Source: UBA7312 sp002715345 (GTDB lineage Bacteria > Bacteroidota > Bacteroidia > Flavobacteriales > UBA7312). Taken from it: a stretch of 7,682 nt of DNA. The stretch covers positions 1 to 7,682 of the forward strand of contig CAXGIQ010000068.1 in the NCBI GenBank assembly GCA_964009845.1, written 5' to 3'. The position numbers were made by a program, and so were the translations under genes. Within the stretch, counting starts at the first letter, position 1, and each line of letters opens with the position of its first letter. Shown one piece after another: positions 1-6,313 of this stretch. The notes beneath the pieces are model-generated. The model was not told where the DNA came from, did not search any database, and worked only from the letters and a program-made list of their open reading frames with translations.

Positions 1-92
1 AAGCAGCAGAATTGTCCTTTAGTGAAGCAGGAGAGCATGAAGGTGAGGTTGTTAGAGTTAGTTTACAATTTACTGTTCCTGTTAATTATTAG
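1..92 (+). CDS. C-terminal fragment of a probable TonB-family energy transducer (5' end outside window)
   Basis: Frame 3 is open from the window edge to a TAG at 90-92 and gives 29 residues ending in QFTVPVNY. The spacing of a Leu-x-Phe, a short acidic/Gly turn, a Gly-x-Val-Val and a final Val-Pro-Val-Asn-Tyr matches the end of the TonB C-terminal domain, where the usual pattern is a W/L-x-F, a G-K-P-V type turn and a V-P-[IV]-N-F tail. If correct, the protein would couple the inner-membrane proton motive force to outer-membrane receptors, or be one of the many periplasmic TonB-C-domain proteins of Bacteroidota. Only the tail is visible, so the N-terminal anchor and any partner domains are unknown. 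The gene ends 11 bases before a strong hairpin terminator. Confidence 0.5.
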   Translation, partial: AAELSFSEAGEHEGEVVRVSLQFTVPVNY

Positions 93-102
93 TCTTTCAG
101 TT

Positions 103-143
103 AGATATAAAAAAAGCGGCTATTAGCCGCTTTTTTTATATCT
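103..143. terminator. Near-symmetric bidirectional intrinsic terminator
   Basis: Positions 103-121 and 125-143 are perfect reverse complements (19 bp) closed by a three-base ATT loop (122-124). The core AGCGGCT/AGCCGCT is GC-rich and is flanked by A7 on the left and T7 on the right. Either transcript therefore folds into a GC hairpin followed by a U-run, the form of a Rho-independent terminator working in both directions. It serves the plus-strand gene ending at 92 and the minus-strand gene whose TAA (136-138) lies inside the right arm. Confidence 0.92.
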
Positions 144-1545
144 CACAGGCATAACCAAAGAGGTTTTTTGATTTAATAATTTCATCAACCCCGTCTGGAA
201 CATAAGGTTCCCATCCTTCTTCACAATTTTTAATTTGAGTTAAAACATCTCTTGAGAAGATATGTAGCACCTCTTCATTGTAGTTTAGATCTTTTATTCT
301 TTTATTGGTCAATAGGTAGTCGTATAAAGGTCGAAGACGAGGGTGGATAGGGATGTTATCACTATTCAGTTGCTCTTCAGCAGTTGTTGGTTTGTACGGG
401 TACAAATAGATTTTTAAATCCCTAGTAAATAGAATCCCAAAAGCTTCTAAAATGCCTCCGTTTAGATTACGATAATATTTATCATCAAATATCTCTAATA
501 GATTGTTAACGCCTATGATAAGACCCATTCTTGCTTTGGTGTAGTTCGAGAAGTATTCGATGAGTTTGTAGTATTTTCTGTAATTAGAAATCAAAACAGT
601 ATGCCCTAAAGAGCAGAGTAAGTCGGCTCTGTCTAAAAAGTCTTTTTCATCAATGTCTCCTTCCATTTTCAAATTACTCAAGGTTATTTCAAATAGAAGT
701 AGCACATTCTCTTTATCAACTCTATTTTCTTCTATAAAGGATTCGTAGCCATTCTGCATCATGTCTAAGTTCACCTTAGTAACAGGGCGGAAACTACCGC
801 GAATAGCTAGAATATTTTTCTTGTAAAGAACATCAGAAGGTTGTTGGTTCATCCCATTAGGTCCGAAAATAACAGCATCTGTCATTCCTTCTTTCACTAA
901 GGTCAGACTAAGTAGTCTGTTGTCCACATCTTCAAAGTCAGGACCTTCCATGTGAATCATATCAATTTCCACATTGTCTCTAGCAAGATTGTCGTACAAA
1001 GAAATCAGTAACTCTTTCGGGTTGTCGTAATGATGAAAGCATCCATGGATTAGGTTTGTTCCTAGAACACCAATTGTTTCCTGTTGTAGTTTAGCTTCAG
1101 GATCATTTAATCGAACATGAATAATAACTTCGTTTGCTTCCTTTGTGGGGTCAATTTGGAATCGACATCCCATCCATCCGTGTCCCTTAACAGTTTTGCT
1201 AAAGTTAATAGTGGTAATAGTGTTTGCAAAAGTAAAGTAGCGTGTATAAGGATACTGTTCTCTATCTAGTCTGGTTTCAATTAAACCATACTCTTGTGAG
1301 AGCATTTTTTTTAAGCGAGACTCACAAACATACCTTCCTGTGTCTTCTTTTCCATAAATGGCATCACTAAAGTCCCTGTCGTATGCTGACATGGTTTTTG
1401 CAATGGTTCCTGAGGCGCCTCCAGCTCTAAAAAAATGACGTACAACTTCTTGTCCTGCACCAATTTCTGCAAAAGTTCCGTAGATGTTTGGGTCTAAGTT
1501 TATTTGTAATGCCTTCTGTGTAGGCGATAATACTACATGCTCCAT
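136..1545 (-). CDS. Conserved 469-residue protein of unknown function
   Basis: The ORF is full length, with ATG at 1545 and TAA inside the downstream terminator stem. I recognise it as a broadly conserved bacterial family without an assigned role. From memory, its members carry conflicting automatic labels such as 'TonB-dependent receptor' and 'nicotinate-nucleotide adenylyltransferase', neither of which the sequence supports. It has no signal peptide, no membrane-spanning stretch and no beta-barrel pattern, so it should be cytoplasmic. The N-terminal third is rich in invariant-looking residues: AEIGAGQEVVRHFFRAGGASGT (positions 26-47), then MSAYDRDFSDAIYG (52-65) and a GRYVCESRL block (70-78). 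A GHGWMGCRFQ motif (121-130), ETIGVLGTNLIHG (156-168) and LYKKNILAIRGSFRPVT (240-256) follow. No Walker A, HxGH or other standard catalytic signature is obvious, although the glycine-rich 28-47 segment could bind a nucleotide or phosphate. It appears to be a single-gene unit with its own promoter. Confidence 0.9.
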   Translation of the reverse strand: MEHVVLSPTQKALQINLDPNIYGTFAEIGAGQEVVRHFFRAGGASGTIAKTMSAYDRDFSDAIYGKEDTGRYVCESRLKKMLSQEYGLIETRLDREQYPYTRYFTFANTITTINFSKTVKGHGWMGCRFQIDPTKEANEVIIHVRLNDPEAKLQQETIGVLGTNLIHGCFHHYDNPKELLISLYDNLARDNVEIDMIHMEGPDFEDVDNRLLSLTLVKEGMTDAVIFGPNGMNQQPSDVLYKKNILAIRGSFRPVTKVNLDMMQNGYESFIEENRVDKENVLLLFEITLSNLKMEGDIDEKDFLDRADLLCSLGHTVLISNYRKYYKLIEYFSNYTKARMGLIIGVNNLLEIFDDKYYRNLNGGILEAFGILFTRDLKIYLYPYKPTTAEEQLNSDNIPIHPRLRPLYDYLLTNKRIKDLNYNEEVLHIFSRDVLTQIKNCEEGWEPYVPDGVDEIIKSKNLFGYACEI

Positions 1546-1565
1546 AGTAATATACTTCTTTTAAA

Positions 1566-1595
1566 CAAAATTAGAAAGTGTATTCGGATTAACAA
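1566..1595 (-). promoter_or_regulatory. Bacteroidota-type promoter for the gene at 136-1545
   Basis: On the minus strand a -33 TTG (1595-1593) is followed after 19 bases by TAATTTTG (1573-1566), an exact match to the TAnnTTTG -7 element described for Bacteroidota, within the accepted 17-23 base spacing. Transcription would start near 1560, giving a leader of roughly 15 bases with an A/G-rich AAAAGAAG stretch before the ATG at 1545. Consensus and position agree, but the start site is inferred. Confidence 0.72.
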
Positions 1596-1624
1596 TGTTT
1601 ATTGTGTTATTTTTACGCTAGAAT

Positions 1625-2389
1625 ATGATGAAGATTACTTTTTTAGGAACAGGAACTTCGCAAGGAGTTCCTGTAATAGCATGTGATTGTATGGTGTGTT
1701 TGTCGGAAGATGCTAGAGATAAACGTTTACGCTCTTCTATTTTAATACAGACAGAGACAACCTCTGTAGTTATTGATACAGGCCCGGATTTTCGTCAGCA
1801 AATGCTTAGGGAGAAAGTAGATCGTTTGGACGCTGTAGTGTTTACGCATGAGCATAAAGACCATGTGGCAGGTATGGATGATGTTAGAGCTTTTAATTTT
1901 AAACAGCGAAAGGATATGGATGTGTTTGCTACAAGTAGAGTGCAGGAAGCTTTAAGGCGAGAGTATCCTTATGTGTTTGCAGATTTAAAATACCCAGGTG
2001 TTCCACAGGTTATATTACACACAATAGATACGGAAAATGCTATCCAAATAGGTGATATAACACTACAGCCAATAGAAGTGATGCATTATAAATTATCGGT
2101 GCTTGGTTTTCGTATAAACGACTTTGTCTACATTACAGATGCTAATTTTATTTCATCTAAAGAAAAAGAAAAGATAAAAGGATGTAATAAATTGGTAATA
2201 AATGCATTAAAAAAAACAAAACATATCTCTCACTTCACTTTAGAAGAAGCTGTTTCCTTATCTCAAGAGGTAGGTGCTAAGCAAACTTACTTAACGCATA
2301 TAAGTCACTTAATGGGTACACACAATAGTGTTTCTAAAGAGCTTCCTGAAGGAGTGCAGCTTGCTTATGATGGATTGGTATTAGCTTAA
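1625..2389 (+). CDS. PhnP-like MBL-fold metallohydrolase (probable cyclic phosphodiesterase)
   Basis: This is a 254-residue metallo-beta-lactamase-fold enzyme, near the usual length for this subgroup. Visible motifs are GTGTSQGVPV (8-17), the C-x-C-x2-C cluster (Cys20, Cys22, Cys25), VVIDTGPDF (48-56), the metal-binding THEHKDH (His75, His77, Asp79, His80), EVMHYK with His154, YITDAN with Asp172, and HISHFTLEEA followed by YLTHISH near the C-terminus. The Cys cluster after the first strand matches the structural zinc site of E. coli PhnP, which hydrolyses 5-phosphoribosyl 1,2-cyclic phosphate. The fold and dinuclear metal site are secure, but the substrate is inferred from family likeness only. 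There are no phn genes in the window. ATG 1625 is followed directly by ATG 1628, and most relatives I recall begin at the second, so the start is ambiguous by one codon. No consensus promoter is visible in the 79-bp upstream gap. The last 9 bases overlap the convergent gene at 2381. Confidence 0.9.
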   Translation: MMKITFLGTGTSQGVPVIACDCMVCLSEDARDKRLRSSILIQTETTSVVIDTGPDFRQQMLREKVDRLDAVVFTHEHKDHVAGMDDVRAFNFKQRKDMDVFATSRVQEALRREYPYVFADLKYPGVPQVILHTIDTENAIQIGDITLQPIEVMHYKLSVLGFRINDFVYITDANFISSKEKEKIKGCNKLVINALKKTKHISHFTLEEAVSLSQEVGAKQTYLTHISHLMGTHNSVSKELPEGVQLAYDGLVLA

Positions 2390-3640
2390 AATCCCATTAT
2401 TCACTACTCCTAATATTTTACCTTTCAGTTTTTTTCCGATAAAGGGTGTGTTTTTAGATTTAGAAACAATATCCGTTTCTTCTAGCGTCCACTCTGTGGT
2501 AGGATTGAAAAGACAAAGGTTAGCTGCTTTTTCAATATTTATTTCAGGAGTTTCTAGTCCAAGTAGTTTTCTTGGGTTGATAGCCATTTTTTCAATAACC
2601 CCCTCTAGTCCAATTTCTTGTTCTAGTTGACACGCTAGCGAGAAAGCGGTTTGTAAGCCAATCATTCCAAACTCAGCATTGTCAAATTCTACTTTTTTAT
2701 GTTCAATATCTTCGGGAGTATGGTCGGTGCAAATGGCATCTATAGTACCATCTTTCAAGCCTTTTAAGAGCGCTTTAATGTCTTTTTCCGTGCGTAGTGC
2801 AGGATTTACTTTGTAGCGTGTGTCGAATCCTTCGCATGACGTTTCGTCTAGCACAAGGTTGTGTATGGCTACATCGGCTGTAATATTGAGTCCTTGTTTT
2901 TTTGCTGCTCTTATTAATTCTACACTTTTGGCAGTAGAGACGCAGGAGAAGTGTAGTCTTCCTTCAGTGAATTCTGCTAGTTTAATGTCTCTAGAAATCA
3001 TTAACTCTTCCGCTAGAGAAGGTATGCCTTTCAGTCCTAGAATAGTGCTTGTCACGCCTTCGTTCATATGGCCATCTGCGCTGATGCTTTTGTCATTAGC
3101 TTGATTCATGATGATTCCACCGAAATTTTTAGTGTAGAGAAGGGCTAACTTCATGATTCCAGCATGTTGTATGCTGTTTTTGTCATCTGTAAAGGCGAGT
3201 GCACCGCTTCTGCTCATATCGAACATTTCGGTTAGTTCTTGTCCCTTTAGGTTTTTAGTTATGCTTCCAGCAGGGTGTACATTTACCACATTCCCATTGC
3301 TCATTTTTTGTATGTACTCTACTTGCGATTTTGTATCCGTAGCAGGAAAGGTAGAAGGCATGCTTAAAACTCCTGTAAATCCTCCTTTAGCTGCGGCTAA
3401 CATGCCGGTTTGCATATCTTCTTTCCATTCAAATCCTGGGTCTCTAAAATTAGCGTGTAAATCAAATAAGCCAGGAGAAACATGCAGTCTCTTTTCCTCT
3501 ACAACATCAGCACCTTTAGGAGCTTTTAAATTTTTTCCAATTTCCTGGATGATTCCTTTTTCAATAAGAATATCAACTATTTTATTGTGGTGTTTGGAGT
3601 TGGGGTCAACTACATTGGCTGCTCGGATAAGTACGATCAT
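2381..3640 (-). CDS. Dihydroorotase-family protein with degenerate metal site (PyrX-like, probably non-catalytic)
   Basis: This 419-residue amidohydrolase has the full layout of a type I (multifunctional-complex-type) dihydroorotase: an N-terminal small beta domain, VSPGLFDLHANFRDPG (54-69), MPST (94-97), AFTDDKN (149-155), LGLKGIPSLAEE (201-212), VSTAKSVELIR (234-244), KVNPALR (277-283) and CTDHTPEDIEHKK (304-316). Several catalytic positions are changed. The HxH pair is His62-Ala-Asn64, the usual ligand in the HCED/HAED motif is Gln180, and the His before VST is Cys233. His62, the Asp pair at 152-153 and Asp306 remain. The substrate-contact Asn of MPNT is Ser96, whereas Arg66 and Asn279 are kept. 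By established precedent, PyrX/PyrC' proteins are inactive dihydroorotases that scaffold aspartate transcarbamoylase. Flavobacterial homologues I recall are also degenerate, so this is probably a family trait rather than decay. Its ATG shares an ATGA with the upstream BatA-like gene, implying translational coupling. An active PyrC would be expected elsewhere in the genome. It should not be annotated as pyrC on similarity alone. Confidence 0.9.
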   Translation of the reverse strand: MIVLIRAANVVDPNSKHHNKIVDILIEKGIIQEIGKNLKAPKGADVVEEKRLHVSPGLFDLHANFRDPGFEWKEDMQTGMLAAAKGGFTGVLSMPSTFPATDTKSQVEYIQKMSNGNVVNVHPAGSITKNLKGQELTEMFDMSRSGALAFTDDKNSIQHAGIMKLALLYTKNFGGIIMNQANDKSISADGHMNEGVTSTILGLKGIPSLAEELMISRDIKLAEFTEGRLHFSCVSTAKSVELIRAAKKQGLNITADVAIHNLVLDETSCEGFDTRYKVNPALRTEKDIKALLKGLKDGTIDAICTDHTPEDIEHKKVEFDNAEFGMIGLQTAFSLACQLEQEIGLEGVIEKMAINPRKLLGLETPEINIEKAANLCLFNPTTEWTLEETDIVSKSKNTPFIGKKLKGKILGVVNNGILS

Positions 3641-5634
3641 AGTCGTTTAATGATTAGGATTTCTAATGCTAAAAAGCCAAGTGCAAAGATAAGGCAAAGT
3701 TTCCATAGTGCTGTTCCTTTGTTTAGGGTGTTTACCGTTTGAGTCAGTGTACTTTCTTTTGCTTGGATGACTTTGATGTTTTTATATTGAGAAGCAAATG
3801 CTTCTAATTCTTCTATTGATACAACAGATGTATTACTCTCTTTTCTTGAGTAATTGTAAGCAAATGTGGCTATTTTTTCTTCTTGCTGAGTTAGTTGGTA
3901 ATGTCCAGCTTTTGTAATCTGATTATAAACTCCTATTTGACTGTTTTGTACTTGGGGAATGAAAGAAAGACCTTGTCCTTTCAATTCATAAACCAGTTCT
4001 TTAGAAAGTTGTAAATCGCTTGGAATATGTGTTTTACCTATTTGGTGGAATAAAGATTGAGTTCCTCTAGAATGTGACGCGATATTGTACAGAATTGGAA
4101 CAAATAAAGCGTGTTGACTAAAGCTTCCAAAAATACTTTCTAATCCAATACTAGATAAATAAATCTTTCCTTTTCGATATTGATACTCGCTAATGAGAGC
4201 TTGTCCATTCTCTAGTGAAAGAAGTGGAGTGTTAGTTGTTTTACTTAATTGAGTTTGTATAAAATATTGTTCAATTTTAGGGAAATCGAGTTTTTCATTT
4301 ACCTCTTCAAAAACTCCTTGAAATAAGCTGTGATGCTCATGTAATTGTGTGATGTTAATGATTGACTCATCCAGAGAAAGAAAATAATCAGTGCCTAGTG
4401 ATTGTAGTAATGTTTGGTAGCTTGTTAAGTCACTTTTTTTAGCAGGAAAAATAAGTAGAGATCCTCCTTCAGCAACAAACTGTTGTAGTGTTTTTGTAAG
4501 GCCGGAAGAGATGTGTGTCAGTCCATCAAGTATTAATAGTTGTTGCTCAAGTAAACCTGAATGTTTAAGCTGTTGTATATTTTGTGTACTATATTGGAAG
4601 TAATCATCAGATCCAAATAATTTCTCTAAAGAAGGGTGAGTGTTTGTTTCGTAAATACTTTGTATGAACAATTGTTCTTTAATTTCAAATGTACAGTAAA
4701 AATCATCATCGAAAGAAATAGGGTAATCGCTTATGCTAACAATAGCTTCTTGCCATCCATTTTGTTGGCAAACAAAATGTAACACTACTACTGCTTCATC
4801 AAGAATATCGGTAGTAGCTATAGCTTTTTGTTGTCCATTTACTTGTAATTGAACGGGTATATCTTCTCTTTTTTCTCCATTATTGACAATCTTAGCATGA
4901 AGCGAAATGTTTTGTCCAAGTTGAGGGTTAGGAGTGCTTATCCAACAACTATCTATAAAAAGATTATTGACAGGGTGTGGGGTGGTTGGGATTAAGCGAA
5001 TATTGATATTTGTGTCAATTTCTAAGTTTTCTAGATCTGTATTGCTAGATTGAAAATCAGAAATTAGGTATAATGTCTTTTCTTCAGCACTTGAATTATT
5101 TAGACTGTGAGTTTGTCGATTAACCATCTTAGACATAGCGGTACTCTGAGAACTGCTTTCTATTTCAAAGAGTTCTTCTAAAAACAATTCTTTGCTGAGT
5201 AGTCTTTGGTGCTTTCCAGATAGGTCATTGGTGATGATTTGAAATTCATCCGTGTTCTGATATGCTTGCGCTATAGCTTCTGCTTTTTGTTGTGCCGTTA
5301 GCAATAATCTACCATTTTCGTTTTCTGCATCCATGCTGAAAGAATTGTCAACATAAACACTAATAGCGTGTTTATCCGCTACTACTTGATTATTTTCAGG
5401 AATGTATGGTCGTGCAAAAGCTAAAACCAAAGCAGTAATAGCTAGTAATCGGCTTAATAGAACAAGTAAATGTTTGAGTTCGGATTGCGCTTTCGTTTGT
5501 TTTTTTACTTCTTTTAAAAATCGGACATTACTGAAGTAAACAGTTTTAAATTTCCTAAAATTAAATAAGTGAATGATGATGGGAATGGCGAGAGTCGCTA
5601 ATGCAAACAAAAACTTTGGATACAGAAATACCAT
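3637..5634 (-). CDS. BatA-like double-anchor membrane protein with vWA domain
   Basis: I place the start at ATG 5634 (665 residues). An in-frame TTG at 5637 would add one residue and is less likely. The N-terminus is the 'two-anchor' BatA module: a membrane segment at about residues 5-25, a short basic loop with NVRFLKEVKKQ, and a second segment at about 57-77 ending in FARPYIP. A von Willebrand factor A-type domain follows (about 90-220) with an intact MIDAS, VDNSFSM (DxSxS, Asp96-Ser100), and LISDFQSS further on. Next comes an immunoglobulin/CARDB-like stretch (about 228-305), then a region like the class I glutamine-amidotransferase fold (about 325-420, with LLILDGL and FVAEGGSLLIFP) lacking an obvious catalytic triad. 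A final membrane helix lies at about 643-662. The bulk should face the periplasm. Such proteins are common in Bacteroidota, but their role is not well defined: Bat proteins were first linked to aerotolerance in Bacteroides, and this is not one of the classical BatA-E genes. It overlaps the downstream dihydroorotase-like gene by 4 bases. Confidence 0.88.
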   Translation of the reverse strand: MVFLYPKFLFALATLAIPIIIHLFNFRKFKTVYFSNVRFLKEVKKQTKAQSELKHLLVLLSRLLAITALVLAFARPYIPENNQVVADKHAISVYVDNSFSMDAENENGRLLLTAQQKAEAIAQAYQNTDEFQIITNDLSGKHQRLLSKELFLEELFEIESSSQSTAMSKMVNRQTHSLNNSSAEEKTLYLISDFQSSNTDLENLEIDTNINIRLIPTTPHPVNNLFIDSCWISTPNPQLGQNISLHAKIVNNGEKREDIPVQLQVNGQQKAIATTDILDEAVVVLHFVCQQNGWQEAIVSISDYPISFDDDFYCTFEIKEQLFIQSIYETNTHPSLEKLFGSDDYFQYSTQNIQQLKHSGLLEQQLLILDGLTHISSGLTKTLQQFVAEGGSLLIFPAKKSDLTSYQTLLQSLGTDYFLSLDESIINITQLHEHHSLFQGVFEEVNEKLDFPKIEQYFIQTQLSKTTNTPLLSLENGQALISEYQYRKGKIYLSSIGLESIFGSFSQHALFVPILYNIASHSRGTQSLFHQIGKTHIPSDLQLSKELVYELKGQGLSFIPQVQNSQIGVYNQITKAGHYQLTQQEEKIATFAYNYSRKESNTSVVSIEELEAFASQYKNIKVIQAKESTLTQTVNTLNKGTALWKLCLIFALGFLALEILIIKRL

Positions 5635-5641
5635 CAAAGCG

Positions 5642-5670
5642 CAAAAATACGCTATTTTTTTAATCTACAA
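5642..5670 (-). promoter_or_regulatory. Candidate internal promoter before the BatA-like gene
   Basis: The minus strand reads TTG (5670-5668), 18 bases, then TATTTTTG (5649-5642), an exact fit to the Bacteroidota TTG-N17-23-TAnnTTTG consensus. It lies across the end of the ABC gene and the short gap to the next gene. Transcription would begin only a few bases before the ATG at 5634, so the message would be nearly leaderless. The region is AT-rich and a chance match is possible. Confidence 0.45.
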
Positions 5671-6313
5671 TCACTCCATCTTTCATAACCAGCTTTCGAT
5701 CTGCCATATCGGCTAGCTTTTGATTATGTGTAACTAAAATAAAAGTTTGTCCTAATTCTTTGTTGAGCTGAAAGAAAAGTTGATGTAGTTCATCCGCATT
5801 TTGAGAGTCTAAATTGCCTGAAGGTTCATCGGCTAATACAACAGCTGGATTATTGATAAGTGCTCTAGCAACAGCTACTCTTTGCTGTTCTCCTCCTGAT
5901 AGTTCATTAGGTTTGTGGTTTGCTCTATCAATTATATTGAGTAATTCTAATAATTCTTTTGCCCTTTTTTCGGCTTCTGTTATAGGAGTACCCGCTATAA
6001 ATGCTGGTAGGCAAATATTTTCCAATGCAGTAAATTCTGCTAAGAGGTTATGAAATTGAAATACGAAACCAATAGATTGGTTTCGAAAGCTAGATAAAGA
6101 TTTGTCATTTAGCTTATTTACAACTTGTTTGTTAATGCTTAATTCACCTTGATCAGCTTCATCCAAGGTTCCAAGAATTTGTAGCAGAGTGGTTTTTCCT
6201 GCTCCAGATGCACCTACTATAGAAATGAATTCTCCTTTTTTTATCTCTAAGTTTACTCCTTTAAGGACTCGCAGGTCTCCGTAACTTTTTTGGATGTTGT
6301 TAGCTTTTATCAT
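5660..6313 (-). CDS. LolD-like ABC transporter ATP-binding protein
   Basis: This complete 217-residue nucleotide-binding subunit is of normal length for the LolD/MacB/FtsE group. All ATPase motifs are intact: Walker A GASGAGKTT (34-42), Q-loop in VFQFHNLL (Gln86), ABC signature LSGGEQQR (138-145), Walker B VVLADEP (158-164), D-loop SGNLD (165-169) and the switch His196 in VTHNQ. The FQFHNLLAEFTALENI segment is typical of LolD, which with LolC/E extracts lipoproteins from the inner membrane. No permease (LolC/E or MacB type) lies in the window, so the partner must be encoded elsewhere and the exact substrate is unproven. Its ATG overlaps the stop of the upstream DUF5916 gene (ATGA, 6310-6313), and a 25-base gap separates it from the start codon of the BatA-like gene. 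MacB- or FtsE-type roles are possible but fit less well. Confidence 0.9.
   Translation of the reverse strand: MIKANNIQKSYGDLRVLKGVNLEIKKGEFISIVGASGAGKTTLLQILGTLDEADQGELSINKQVVNKLNDKSLSSFRNQSIGFVFQFHNLLAEFTALENICLPAFIAGTPITEAEKRAKELLELLNIIDRANHKPNELSGGEQQRVAVARALINNPAVVLADEPSGNLDSQNADELHQLFFQLNKELGQTFILVTHNQKLADMADRKLVMKDGVIVD

Noticed and set aside
1592..1605. Small inverted repeat ACAAT-GTTT-ATTGT in the divergent spacer, overlapping the -33 element, considered as an operator
   Set aside because: The arms are only 5 bp and AT-rich, which is expected by chance at this composition. No regulator is encoded nearby.
1596..1624. Promoter for the PhnP-like gene on the plus strand
   Set aside because: The only near match (TATTTTTA) lacks the final G and has no TTG 17-23 bases upstream, so I do not call it.
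2448..3650. Plus-strand open frames of 60, 94 and 165 codons opposite the dihydroorotase-like gene
   Set aside because: They lie wholly or almost wholly antisense to a well-supported gene, give low-complexity Ser/Leu/Pro-rich proteins without motifs, and have no promoter-like sequence. They are shadow frames.
5643..5659. Palindrome AAAAATA-CGC-TATTTTT in the gap between the ABC and BatA-like genes, considered as a terminator or attenuator
   Set aside because: The stem is entirely A-T and too weak for a terminator, and it overlaps the better-supported promoter match. Tight gene packing also argues against termination here.
5814..6053. 79-codon plus-strand frame opposite the ABC ATPase
   Set aside because: It is antisense to the highly conserved signature and Walker B region and has no recognisable protein features.
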